A DNA stretch of 64,000 bases, taken from NCBI GenBank assembly GCA_963676235.1, contig OY781044.1, positions 992,001 to 1,056,000 on the forward strand, given 5' to 3'. How positions within the stretch are numbered: position 1 is the first letter of the stretch; every line of letters starts with the position of its first letter. Position numbers and translations under genes: made by a program. Positions 54,850 through 63,068 of the stretch are shown here, in pieces. The notes under the pieces were generated by a model. It made no database searches, was not told where the DNA came from, and saw nothing but the letters and a program-made list of their open reading frames with translations. This DNA is from JALNYB01 sp963676235 (lineage in GTDB: Archaea > Thermoplasmatota > Thermoplasmata > Methanomassiliicoccales > Methanomethylophilaceae).

Positions 54850-56058
54850 TCATATTTTTGGAGGCCACAATCCGCACAGTCTCGAGCCTGCACGGTCGGG
54901 ATCCATTGTTGATAATTCTAATCCAGGAACGATCATTCTTACAACTGGTACATTGACGTCAGATCTTGTAAGGTCTATTGCGATGACTTGATCGAAGCCA
55001 TGGTTCATGAGTCTGTCAAGGATGATCTCAATATCATCAAGGACATAAGGTGTAGCAAGATCTATGATATCATTCAGATTGATCTTTTTTTCAAGGTCTT
55101 TGTACCACATACTGTTGACAGCTTTGATCTTTTCATACCCCATGTCCTGCGTGATCTTCTGAAGTTTAGCATTGATCTTTTTTCCGTATTTGTGGGTGGT
55201 TCTGCTTTGAGCAACTTCTGTTATCGCTCTGATGCATGCTATCTCGGGATTCAGATGGGTTCCGACGCCGATGGTAAGTAGCTCCGGATCCTTTGTAACA
55301 GTATCATCTGCAGCTGCTCCTATTGTAGGTATACCAAGATCGCTTGTGAGATCTTTGAGATGGATTTCTATGCCTTGATCAGTGAAATGTTCGATTAGTT
55401 TTCCAGGTACAGAATCGTTATCGACAATTATGTCTGCATTTGCAATATTATGATCTTCAGCCAAGGACCAAGCGTCCCTTTCAATCAATTCCAATAATCC
55501 ATGAAGGATCGCTTCTTCGAGAGTATTTCCTGCGGCGATACCATTTGTATGATATTTGAATAGCTGAAGATCCGTGTCTGGTATGTATGGATAATATACT
55601 GCGCACGCGGGTACCCACGTAGGGACTCCTCTGAACATTTCATAGCCCTTTACCCATGCAATCTCCGCATTTTCATAATAATCTAAGACGTTCAATGGAA
55701 GGATGAGATCTTTAGGATCCACCGTGAGTCCAACTTCGCTTGCCTGTGCGAACGTTCCATATGCTATTTCATCATCATCTCTTTTTTCAGCACTGTATCT
55801 TTCCATCGCTTCCATAACCGCAGAGGCTTCCGCTTGCTCCAGGGTTGCTCCTTTTCCATTATAGTTCCTACCAGCTGGAGCATCCGGGCGGTCAATGGAG
55901 AATACAGGAATCCCAATATTATCTTCGGAAGTGATATCTTCCGGGGCCTTTATTCCAGCTATTGGCAAGAGGGGCAGGATATGTTTTACAGTCTCTGCAG
56001 GGGGAATTATTCTGATCCCGCTTTTTGGTGAATATTTAGGACAACGATTGAGTATCAT
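54850..56058 (-). CDS. ycaO: YcaO-type McrA glycine thioamidation protein (methanogenesis marker 1)
   Basis: YcaO enzymes activate amide oxygen with ATP; in methanogens this one is responsible for the thioglycine of McrA. The 402 residues carry the YcaO domain from about residue 65: NYNGKGATLEQAEASAVMEA, AMERYSAEKRDDD with the ATP-binding Glu residues, and IERDAWSLAEDH, then CIRAITEVAQSRTTHKYGKK. Characterised methanogen YcaO works with TfuA; no TfuA is in the window. A separate unknown gene begins about 70 bases upstream on the same strand. Confidence 0.92.
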   Translation of the reverse strand: MILNRCPKYSPKSGIRIIPPAETVKHILPLLPIAGIKAPEDITSEDNIGIPVFSIDRPDAPAGRNYNGKGATLEQAEASAVMEAMERYSAEKRDDDEIAYGTFAQASEVGLTVDPKDLILPLNVLDYYENAEIAWVKGYEMFRGVPTWVPACAVYYPYIPDTDLQLFKYHTNGIAAGNTLEEAILHGLLELIERDAWSLAEDHNIANADIIVDNDSVPGKLIEHFTDQGIEIHLKDLTSDLGIPTIGAAADDTVTKDPELLTIGVGTHLNPEIACIRAITEVAQSRTTHKYGKKINAKLQKITQDMGYEKIKAVNSMWYKDLEKKINLNDIIDLATPYVLDDIEIILDRLMNHGFDQVIAIDLTRSDVNVPVVRMIVPGLELSTMDPDRAGSRLCGLWPPKI

Positions 56059-56127
56059 ATCGAACCGAGAATGTAATCAATTGTTAAAAAAGATAATGGC
56101 GATAAACCCACGGTGAGGGAAGAGGTT

Positions 56128-56676
56128 TTATATTCTGTTGAATCCCACAAGGACAGATGCGAGTTTTGGATCATCATCATACTTGTAATAATTCTTCATC
56201 ATAAGATCACAGGTAGGGGCAGGACTGCATGAAATGACATCTTTGCATCCGTTTTTTTCATTCAGTTCAGGGAATGATACAGGAGGCATAATGAATCTTT
56301 CTCCGCCTACTGTTTTCACATCAGGGAATAGGACAAAGGCATCAGAGAGCCAGACAACATCTTCCCTTTTCATGTATTGCTTAGCAGTGAACGGGAAGAC
56401 TTCTGTGCCCATAATGTCTCCTTTATCTGATAAAAGGACGACCGTAGGTTCCGGGGGTGGTCTGAATCTGGGATCTTTGATGATACAAATGACACTCTCA
56501 CGTGTCAAAGCCATATTGAATCCTTCATTATCGACAGTTATGTCGCCGACCGCACGTACCTTTTTCTCCTCTTCCTGCATTTTTGCAAGAATGGTTTTGT
56601 CAAGGTAAAACGCATGAATTACGCCTCTGAGACCGCGTATGATTTCCAGAGGTTTGTCAACAATTTCTTCTGCCAT
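56128..56676 (-). CDS. Unknown protein upstream of ycaO, 182 aa
   Basis: No family recognised. The 182-residue protein lacks signal and membrane segments. It has a beta-rich middle (VVLLSDKGDIMGTEVFPF, DVVWLSDAFVLFPDV) with a Cys-containing tail (GCKDVISCSPAPTCDLM, three Cys). It does not show the SSMGALRAAEL-type motif of TfuA, so it is not the usual YcaO partner. The same-strand position 69 bases upstream of ycaO suggests co-transcription. It is a candidate for an undescribed MCR-maturation helper, with no direct evidence. Confidence 0.75.
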   Translation of the reverse strand: MAEEIVDKPLEIIRGLRGVIHAFYLDKTILAKMQEEEKKVRAVGDITVDNEGFNMALTRESVICIIKDPRFRPPPEPTVVLLSDKGDIMGTEVFPFTAKQYMKREDVVWLSDAFVLFPDVKTVGGERFIMPPVSFPELNEKNGCKDVISCSPAPTCDLMMKNYYKYDDDPKLASVLVGFNRI

Positions 56677-56726
56677 TGGGTGTGAATCGAAAATTGATTA
56701 TAAACAATTAACTATTAGTTGTCTTG

Positions 56727-57026
56727 ATGTCATTAATAATGTTGGGTGAAAAAGACCCGAAAGTCCTTCAGGCTATGTACAGGTACAGGAATGAGGTGTT
56801 CAAGAACGGTGCTGTTTCTGTGCGCGAGAAAGAATTGCTTGCAATGGCATTGTCATCTGTTGCCAAATGTGAGAAATGTTTCGAGTATCATGCCGATGCG
56901 GCGATACAAGCAGGAGCAACGCCCCAGGAGATATTGGAGATACAAGAGGTCGTAATGTACATGACCGGTCCTTCAGCGATGATATGGTCTGAAAAGATAG
57001 ATGAATATGTGAATAGTAAAGAATGA
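56727..57026 (+). CDS. Carboxymuconolactone decarboxylase-family (AhpD-like) protein
   Basis: A 99-residue helical protein with the family redox motif CEKCFEYHADAAI, where two Cys and a nearby His form the AhpD-like active site, in a MALSSVAKCEKCFEYH context. Such small proteins reduce peroxides or transfer electrons through the Cys pair. ATG 56727 is the start. It lies between unknown genes on the other strand. Confidence 0.88.
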   Translation: MSLIMLGEKDPKVLQAMYRYRNEVFKNGAVSVREKELLAMALSSVAKCEKCFEYHADAAIQAGATPQEILEIQEVVMYMTGPSAMIWSEKIDEYVNSKE

Positions 57027-57034
57027 TCTCTCGA

Positions 57035-57358
57035 TCATTCTATGTTTATTGTAACGTTCCTTTTAAGGCCTAGGCCACCAGCCACTTCTACAGCCTTTAT
57101 TATCGCACATGGAACAGGGCATGCTGCATGAAGATGCATCTCATCTGCGAGTTTATAAATCTCGGTTTTAGTTATACTCGATTCAATCTCGCTGTATTGG
57201 CATACTGGCTTTATAGATAATGACATTTTAAGCACGCTGGCACAGTCACTTTCTATATTCAGGTTTACCATTCTTGTCTCGGGATTGACCTTCGCATAGA
57301 TGATGGTCTTCATCTTGCAGACGCCCGCATCTATTGTTACTTTGCATTCTTCATTCAT
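57035..57358 (-). CDS. Methanogen-type small protein, DUF6951-like
   Basis: A 107-residue protein with three Cys positions (TIDAGVCKMKT, SDCASVLKM, HAACPVPCAIIKAVEV) and a closing VEVAGGLGLKRNVTI. The pattern HxxCPVPxAIxKAxEVxxGLxL recalls the DUF6951 family of methanogens, from memory. It starts directly after the stop of the regulator gene (0 bases between), so both share a transcript. A sensor or redox role is possible. Confidence 0.72.
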   Translation of the reverse strand: MNEECKVTIDAGVCKMKTIIYAKVNPETRMVNLNIESDCASVLKMSLSIKPVCQYSEIESSITKTEIYKLADEMHLHAACPVPCAIIKAVEVAGGLGLKRNVTINIE

Positions 57359-58315
57359 TCATTCATCACTCCTGAGGCGAATAAGGTTATTGACTCCTGC
57401 CATGGATCTTATGTCCACCACACCTATGGCTGCGATGATTTTGTTATCAAGTTCTACAGGCGTTACTATGACTCTGATCCCCTTGTAAGGCCCAGACGTT
57501 GCGATCTTTCTGATTGTTGTACCGGCATTGAGCACTTCTTCCAATACGGCACCGGTATATGCATTATCGATGACAGTTCCGGATTCTATCCTGATACCTA
57601 AGTTGTCTCTGCTTTTTGCACAGACCGGAAGGCCTCCGACGAGGTCATGTATTGCAAACGCTAGTGAAAGCAGTTCGTTTCCAGTGCTTCTTTGTGAAAG
57701 GATACCTTCAAGATCGCGGTTGATGTGGAGGCCACCCAACAGTTCCAATCCTGCTGCGACAGCACCTACTTCTGCTATGTCAAGATCTCTTCCGGTACCG
57801 ATGATTATGACATCGTCATCTCTTATTGTAAAATTGTTTCTGATAATGGCGCCGACCTTGGAATCCACCGGATAACCGGATCCAGGGAAGATAAGGATGC
57901 CCTTTGAGCATATCAGCGTTGTAGCTCCGGATGCGCCCGCCTTTATGGCGAGATCTCTTTCTTCACATCCGTATTTTACTTTGAATGCCATGTTTGGTAT
58001 ACGTATTATGCAGTCACATGCGCCGATGGTAATTTCGCTGATCTGCAACGCCTTCATTTCCATGTATGCGGAATTCCAGCATTCGATGCCTTCCGGAGTG
58101 AGTGTTACACCGTTCTTGTTAATGATGATCAGACCGCTCTCTTGAAGGAGGTTGAGGATAGTTCTTGTACTTCCTTCTCCGATTCCAAGCAAAGTTGCTA
58201 GTTTCTTACGGCCAATCGGGCTGTTGTTATTTAGACAATACAATGTCTTCCAGACGTGGTATTCTCTGAATTTTGGTATTGGCCCGCCGAGTCTAGGGCC
58301 CTGTTGTAAAACCAT
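57359..58315 (-). CDS. Winged-helix regulator with DUF4443-DUF2111-like domains
   Basis: A 318-residue protein with an N-terminal winged helix (about residues 15-75; LLGIGEGSTRTILNLLQESGLI) followed by DUF4443-like sequence and, from about 215 to the end, a DUF2111-like domain with LPVCAKSRDNLGIRIESG, VIDNAYTGAVLEEVL and GPYKGIRVIVTPV. Family members are archaeal transcription regulators, often in methanogens, whose ligand is unknown. It is divergent from atwA, and a perfect inverted repeat lies in the shared upstream region. Confidence 0.85.
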   Translation of the reverse strand: MVLQQGPRLGGPIPKFREYHVWKTLYCLNNNSPIGRKKLATLLGIGEGSTRTILNLLQESGLIIINKNGVTLTPEGIECWNSAYMEMKALQISEITIGACDCIIRIPNMAFKVKYGCEERDLAIKAGASGATTLICSKGILIFPGSGYPVDSKVGAIIRNNFTIRDDDVIIIGTGRDLDIAEVGAVAAGLELLGGLHINRDLEGILSQRSTGNELLSLAFAIHDLVGGLPVCAKSRDNLGIRIESGTVIDNAYTGAVLEEVLNAGTTIRKIATSGPYKGIRVIVTPVELDNKIIAAIGVVDIRSMAGVNNLIRLRSDE

Positions 58316-58382
58316 ATGGATGCATAGTTCATCCAGCCTATATAGATAACGTTAGAAAAATGAACATAAATGAACAAAAATG

Positions 58383-58406
58383 TTGATTAAGTGAATTATT
58401 AATCAA
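58383..58406. promoter_or_regulatory. Inverted repeat, probable operator upstream of atwA
   Basis: TTGATTAA (58383-58390) and TTAATCAA (58399-58406) are exact reverse complements separated by 8 bases. They sit just upstream of the TATA-like aatattta (58408-58415), the probable atwA promoter, in the 160-base gap between atwA and the divergent winged-helix gene. A dimeric winged-helix protein would fit such a site. Direct repeats of atgaaca lie nearby (58358-58376). Confidence 0.6.
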
Positions 58407-58474
58407 AAAATATTTAAGTGCCGTTAATCTTTTTTCAGTATAGTATTTATGTGCGTAACCTGTGCATATGTTTC

Positions 58475-60082
58475 ATGGCGCAGTCAGTTGACCTATTGAT
58501 CATCGAGAACGTTTCTAAGAAATTCGATGGCAGAACTGTACTTAACAATGTGAGTGCAAAAATCTCTACCGGTAAGATTTTAGGATTGATCGGAAAGAGT
58601 GCAGCAGGAAAGAGTGTACTCATGCATATGCTCAGGGGAAGTGTGGAATATGCTCCTGATTCTGGACGTGTTTTGTATCATGTGAATCGTTGTTCTAAAT
58701 GTGGAAATCTTGATCTTCCTTTTGAAGGGACCCCATGCACTAAATGTTGTTCCAAATCCAATACAGAGATGATCGATTTCTGGTCAATGAAGGAATATGA
58801 TCCGATAAGGGAAGCGATCAAAGAACGTACCGCGATCATGCTTCAGAGGTCTTTTTCATTATTCGGTGATAAGACAGTTGTAGAGAATGTTCTGGAAGCA
58901 ATAGACGATAAGTCTCCCAACCGTGTGGAGAAAGCTATCGAATTATTGGAATTCGTCAATATGACACATAGGACCACACATATAGCCAGGGATCTATCGG
59001 GAGGAGAGAAGCAGAGAGTAGTAATTGCAAGACAGCTTGCAAAGGATCCGTTATTTTTCCTGGCAGATGAGCCCACAGGTACTTTGGATCCGAACACTGC
59101 AGCTTTGATCCACAAAAGACTTGTGAGTTATGTCAAAGAGCATGAGATATGCATGATATTTGCATCGCATTGGCCCGAGGCCGTCGAAGACATGGCAGAC
59201 GAGGCAATATGGCTCGATGCAGGAAATGTCGTCATGGAAGGTAAGCCTATAGCTATTACTGAGAAATTCATGGAAGAGTATCATTTCGATAAACAAGATC
59301 ATAAGGTTGATGTCGGAGATACAATAATCTCGCTTGTTGATGCGGAGAAACATTATTTCTCTGTAGTAAGAGGGGTTGTCAAAGCTGTCGACGGAGTAAC
59401 ATTCGACATAAAAGAGAAAGAGGTCTTTGCTTTGATAGGTCTTTCCGGAGCAGGGAAGACAACCACATCAAGAATGATCGCTGGAATGTCCCCGGTGACT
59501 GCGGGAACAGTGAAGATCAAGATCGGTGACGATTGGATCAATATGTCCGAGTGCGGTTTTGCAGGAAAAGGAAGGGCAACACCATATATCGGTTTCCTTC
59601 ACCAGGAATATACTCTTTATCCATTCGATACGGTACTTCAGAATCTTTCAACATGTATCGGTATGAAAATGCCTGCTGAACTTGCAAAAATGAAAGCGAT
59701 TCAAGTGCTTTTGAGTGTGGGATTCCCAGCTAAAGATATGGAAAAGACCCTCTATGCATATCCAGATACATTAAGTGTTGGGGAGTGCCAGAGGATAGCA
59801 TTTGCACAAGTACTCATAAAAGAGCCCCGCATAATAATATTAGATGAGCCCACTGGAACCATGGATCCTATTACAAAGGTAATAGTTGCAAAGTCGGTGC
59901 TCAGAGCAAGGGAGACTTTAGGTGAGACATTTATAGTCGTGAGTCACGATATGGACTTCATCCTCAACTGTTGCGATCGTGCGGCCTTCATGAAAGGCGG
60001 CAAGGTATTGGCTATCGGAAAACCGGAAGAGATCGTAAAGGAATTCGATCTGACTGAAGAGGATGAGGAAAAGGGTGAATAA
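58475..60082 (+). CDS. atwA: Methyl-coenzyme M reductase activation component A2 (double ABC ATPase)
   Basis: ATP-binding protein of the complex that reductively activates MCR. The 535 residues carry two ABC nucleotide-binding domains: Walker A GLIGKSAAGKSVLM (near residue 42) with LSGGEKQRVVIARQL, and Walker A ALIGLSGAGKTTTS (near 320) with LSVGECQRIAFAQ. The first domain contains a Cys-rich CSKCGNLDLPFEGTPCTKCC insert, probably zinc-binding and typical of AtwA. No membrane domain. ATG 58475 is the best start; the frame opens earlier at GTG 58418. Confidence 0.93.
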   Translation: MAQSVDLLIIENVSKKFDGRTVLNNVSAKISTGKILGLIGKSAAGKSVLMHMLRGSVEYAPDSGRVLYHVNRCSKCGNLDLPFEGTPCTKCCSKSNTEMIDFWSMKEYDPIREAIKERTAIMLQRSFSLFGDKTVVENVLEAIDDKSPNRVEKAIELLEFVNMTHRTTHIARDLSGGEKQRVVIARQLAKDPLFFLADEPTGTLDPNTAALIHKRLVSYVKEHEICMIFASHWPEAVEDMADEAIWLDAGNVVMEGKPIAITEKFMEEYHFDKQDHKVDVGDTIISLVDAEKHYFSVVRGVVKAVDGVTFDIKEKEVFALIGLSGAGKTTTSRMIAGMSPVTAGTVKIKIGDDWINMSECGFAGKGRATPYIGFLHQEYTLYPFDTVLQNLSTCIGMKMPAELAKMKAIQVLLSVGFPAKDMEKTLYAYPDTLSVGECQRIAFAQVLIKEPRIIILDEPTGTMDPITKVIVAKSVLRARETLGETFIVVSHDMDFILNCCDRAAFMKGGKVLAIGKPEEIVKEFDLTEEDEEKGE

Positions 60083-60084
60083 GT

Positions 60085-60705
60085 TTGAAGCAGCAGATAG
60101 GGAGGCATCTGAGTTTCGTTGAGTGCAGAGAGTCCATGGGACTCGGAGTAGGAGGCGGTCTTGCTGCAAGGGCGACTATTTCTGAAAGCGGAACCGATGT
60201 TGTTGTAATAGCTATGGGCCCCGGAAGGAGACACATAACCAAGCCTGTCTGTGAGATCACATATGCTCTTAGAGAAGAAGGTATAGACACAAGCGTTCTT
60301 GTCGTCAATGCAGGTTCAGGAGTCCCTGCAGATGCTCCCGATGTTACGACAGGTACATGTTTTGGATTGGATCCCATCGAAGTCGAAAGGATACAGCAAT
60401 ACAAGGTCGCGCTCATTCATCTGGGAAATGTTCGCTCTCATATCATTTACAAAGCAAGGCTCATTCTCAGGAATGTGAATATTCCAGCCGTGATAGTGGC
60501 GCAGTGCCCAATAGATTATGAGGATTTTGCTGCTATAGGTGTCAAGACACGGGTGGTCATGCCTGCGGATGAGGACATCAATACAAAGGGGGAGATCATG
60601 GAGATCGTGACAGGAGTTATCAGGGGAGTAACATGCCCTCAGGATAAACTCGATGAGATCGTATCAAAGGTCCAGAAGGTCCTCCCATTCACAAAGGGTG
60701 AATAA
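60085..60705 (+). CDS. mcrC: Methyl-coenzyme M reductase operon protein C (marker 7)
   Basis: Component of the MCR activation complex. The 206 residues have the family signatures VECRESMGLGVGGGLAARAT, VVVIAMGPGRRHITKPVCEI, LVVNAGSGVPADAP and VALIHLGNVRSHIIYKARLI. It lies 10 kb from mcrBDGA, in the atwA operon. The start is a TTG at 60085, 2 bases after the atwA stop. Confidence 0.95.
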   Translation: MKQQIGRHLSFVECRESMGLGVGGGLAARATISESGTDVVVIAMGPGRRHITKPVCEITYALREEGIDTSVLVVNAGSGVPADAPDVTTGTCFGLDPIEVERIQQYKVALIHLGNVRSHIIYKARLILRNVNIPAVIVAQCPIDYEDFAAIGVKTRVVMPADEDINTKGEIMEIVTGVIRGVTCPQDKLDEIVSKVQKVLPFTKGE

Positions 60706-60706
60706 G

Positions 60707-62218
60707 ATGCAAGTAATCGTTAACGGAAAGGAGAAGAAACTCAAGGCCGGATCGACACTTAGAGATGCAATTGCAAACGAGGTGTACGTTAAAGATTCCC
60801 TGATCTCAGTGCATCTTTCCACAGAGAGATTAACAAAAGAGACCAATGATTTTGAGCTTGTCACATCGGTTGGTCCGATGACACTCCATCTTGACGATAG
60901 CAGTGATGCAAGACTTTGGAAATCGTTGATTCCAAAGATAGAGGGAATAACATCAAGGTGGGTAACCCAGGACATTGCAGCATTCGGTTCTTTCGAATCC
61001 GACATACCTGTTGATAGGACTGAAAGGAGATACATGATTTACGATTGTTTCTTCTCACTAGGCGGAAATGATAATCAAACGACGTACATCATGATCGCAA
61101 GGAAGGATCATAAGAGGTCTTATGGAGCAGGCCCAGGACGCATCGGAAGGATAACTGTCGGAAGGCATCTGCTTAAAGTCTTGAAAGAGGGAGAGCCTAT
61201 CCTCTCCATACGCCCGGTAATATCTGATGTGAGCACCGAGAATGTGATAGTTACGAAAGATCTCTCATATCTTTTAGAAGAAGGTTACAGAGTGGAGACC
61301 AACATTCTCATCGAACTGGATGACAGGTCTCCGGAATCTTCCGAACAGATTCTGATCGTAAGTTCTAAAGGACATCTGAATCTTTCTGACAGCACCGGAA
61401 GTTACATCGGTTGCAGGGACGACATGGATGTCAACATAGCTGATGAACAGCATGAGATAAGATCCAGGGGAAGCGTCACCGTAAGGAATTCGGGTGTGGG
61501 AACAGGACACGTCCTGATATACAAGGAGATCAGGCAGATAATTCCGACGATAAACCATGCAGGAGAGCTTCAGAGAGGTCTTGCAATTGTAGCTCAGGCG
61601 AAGGCTGGAGACATCATCACAACGATCACAGAACCTTTGCGCGTCCTTTCTGTTGGTATGACGCAGGCCGATGGAGAGAAATTCCTTTCAGGATTCAAAG
61701 TGAAACAGAAAAGGACAGGCGATCTCTCCGATGATGCAATAATAGTGGATCAGACGCCTGAGATGACCATGTCTGCTATCAAAGCGGGAGAGGTTGAGAC
61801 ATTCGCAGTTCCTAAAGATAAGATATTGAGAATATCGCTTTCAGATAAAGATCCGTTGTCACTTCATTATTTCAAGAAGACCACAGGGCTCAGTCACAAG
61901 CCCATAGGTTCACTCAGGGTTCAGTTTGCATTCGAAGGAATGCCAATGGTCACATTCTACGGCGATGATGAGAGGTCCAAGATCCTGTATCCACAAGATC
62001 TGTTCAAGAAATGCAAGAAAGGTGATATCGGTATTACAAATCAGTCAAGACCCCATCACGGTCTGATTGGTATCAGGCTTGAGGATAGCAAGGAATACGG
62101 ACCTACCGGAGAAGAGCCATATGGTACGAACATGGTAGGAAAACTATTAGATGATATTTCAAAGGTCAGTGCGCTCGAAGATGAGCAGACAATTTACATC
62201 ACGGAGGAAAAGATATGA
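60707..62218 (+). CDS. mmp3: Methanogenesis marker protein 3
   Basis: A 503-residue marker protein found in methanogens, part of the MCR activation complex in Methanothermobacter and Methanococcus studies. Segments include VIVNGKEKKLKAGSTLRDAI (an N-terminal ubiquitin-like fold), SYGAGPGRIGRITVGR and the PHHGLIGIRLEDSKEYGPTG closing region. ATG 60707 begins directly after the mcrC stop region (1 base between). Overlaps mmp6 by 4 bases. Confidence 0.92.
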   Translation: MQVIVNGKEKKLKAGSTLRDAIANEVYVKDSLISVHLSTERLTKETNDFELVTSVGPMTLHLDDSSDARLWKSLIPKIEGITSRWVTQDIAAFGSFESDIPVDRTERRYMIYDCFFSLGGNDNQTTYIMIARKDHKRSYGAGPGRIGRITVGRHLLKVLKEGEPILSIRPVISDVSTENVIVTKDLSYLLEEGYRVETNILIELDDRSPESSEQILIVSSKGHLNLSDSTGSYIGCRDDMDVNIADEQHEIRSRGSVTVRNSGVGTGHVLIYKEIRQIIPTINHAGELQRGLAIVAQAKAGDIITTITEPLRVLSVGMTQADGEKFLSGFKVKQKRTGDLSDDAIIVDQTPEMTMSAIKAGEVETFAVPKDKILRISLSDKDPLSLHYFKKTTGLSHKPIGSLRVQFAFEGMPMVTFYGDDERSKILYPQDLFKKCKKGDIGITNQSRPHHGLIGIRLEDSKEYGPTGEEPYGTNMVGKLLDDISKVSALEDEQTIYITEEKI

Positions 62219-62637
62219 GCGAGGAGAGAGAAACGAGAATATTCATGATCTCCCCGGAATCCATGATCACGCCAGACCAATTGGTACGTACGATTCATGC
62301 GATGGGCAAAGAGGTCACAGTAAAAGAGACATGTTACGGATGTCTAGTGGAAGGATCCAGAGAGCTCGTGAAAGATATCCTTGCAGAGGTAAGAAAGAAG
62401 CATCCGTATGAGATCTTCTCAAAGGTAAGAGCGTATCCAGCAGGGGATCCGAGAAGATGCCGTGCACAGCACGGGACAAGGCCCGGATATGCACAATTGG
62501 AAGCAGAGTGGCAAGCTTTGCCGTGGGTCCAGAATGGCCTTATATGCGCCGATAAAGGTGAGAAATACAAACTTCCGGAAGAGAAGAAACAGTTTTCAGC
62601 AGAAAAATTCAAAAGAATATGTGAGGCGAAAGAATGA
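62215..62637 (+). CDS. mmp6: Methanogenesis marker protein 6
   Basis: A 140-residue protein with the family segments RIFMISPESMITPDQLVRTI, VTVKETCYGCLVEGSRELV and ARAQHGTRPGYAQ-type YPAGDPRRCRAQHGTRPG. It overlaps mmp3 and mmp5 by 4 bases each (ATGA), implying translational coupling. Function is not known beyond association with MCR activation. Confidence 0.92.
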   Translation: MSEERETRIFMISPESMITPDQLVRTIHAMGKEVTVKETCYGCLVEGSRELVKDILAEVRKKHPYEIFSKVRAYPAGDPRRCRAQHGTRPGYAQLEAEWQALPWVQNGLICADKGEKYKLPEEKKQFSAEKFKRICEAKE

Positions 62638-63068
62638 AGGTTTTCATAGACCCCCCGAACAGTTTGATACTATTCGACCTGGTAGAGAGATTCGGTCATG
62701 AACCTCTCAGCGCCATGGCTGCCATTCAAAACAAGATAGACAATGTAGAAGTGGATATGCCGCCAATGAATCTGACACTCGAGGATGTCATCAAAGGTCT
62801 GAAATATGCAGGCGTGGAGGTTCCGTCAGGTGTCAGAGGCAGACTCTCTTTATGGGGGCCCATGATAGAAGAGGCGGATGCTGCCATTATCATGCTTGAT
62901 CCTCCGTTCAATTTTGGATGCGTAGGATGCGAACGTTCCAATGAAATGGTCAAATATCTCATAAAGAGACGCGGTATCCCATCTATTTCAGTGAACTATC
63001 CGAACAATGAGGAAGAGGCAAAGGCCACTGTAGGCCAAATAAAGGAATTCCTGGAGGGATTGAAATGA
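62634..63068 (+). CDS. mmp5: Methanogenesis marker protein 5
   Basis: A 144-residue protein, marker 5 family: KVFIDPPNSLILFDLVERFG at the start, a central GVRGRLSLWGPMIEEADAAI and DPPFNFGCVGCERSNEMVKY with a CxxC pair that may bind a metal or cluster. Overlaps its neighbours by 4 bases on both sides. Confidence 0.93.
   Translation: MKVFIDPPNSLILFDLVERFGHEPLSAMAAIQNKIDNVEVDMPPMNLTLEDVIKGLKYAGVEVPSGVRGRLSLWGPMIEEADAAIIMLDPPFNFGCVGCERSNEMVKYLIKRRGIPSISVNYPNNEEEAKATVGQIKEFLEGLK

Noticed and set aside
56128..56676. TfuA partner of YcaO
   Set aside because: The TfuA signature (SSMGALRAAEL-like) is missing and the overall pattern does not match.
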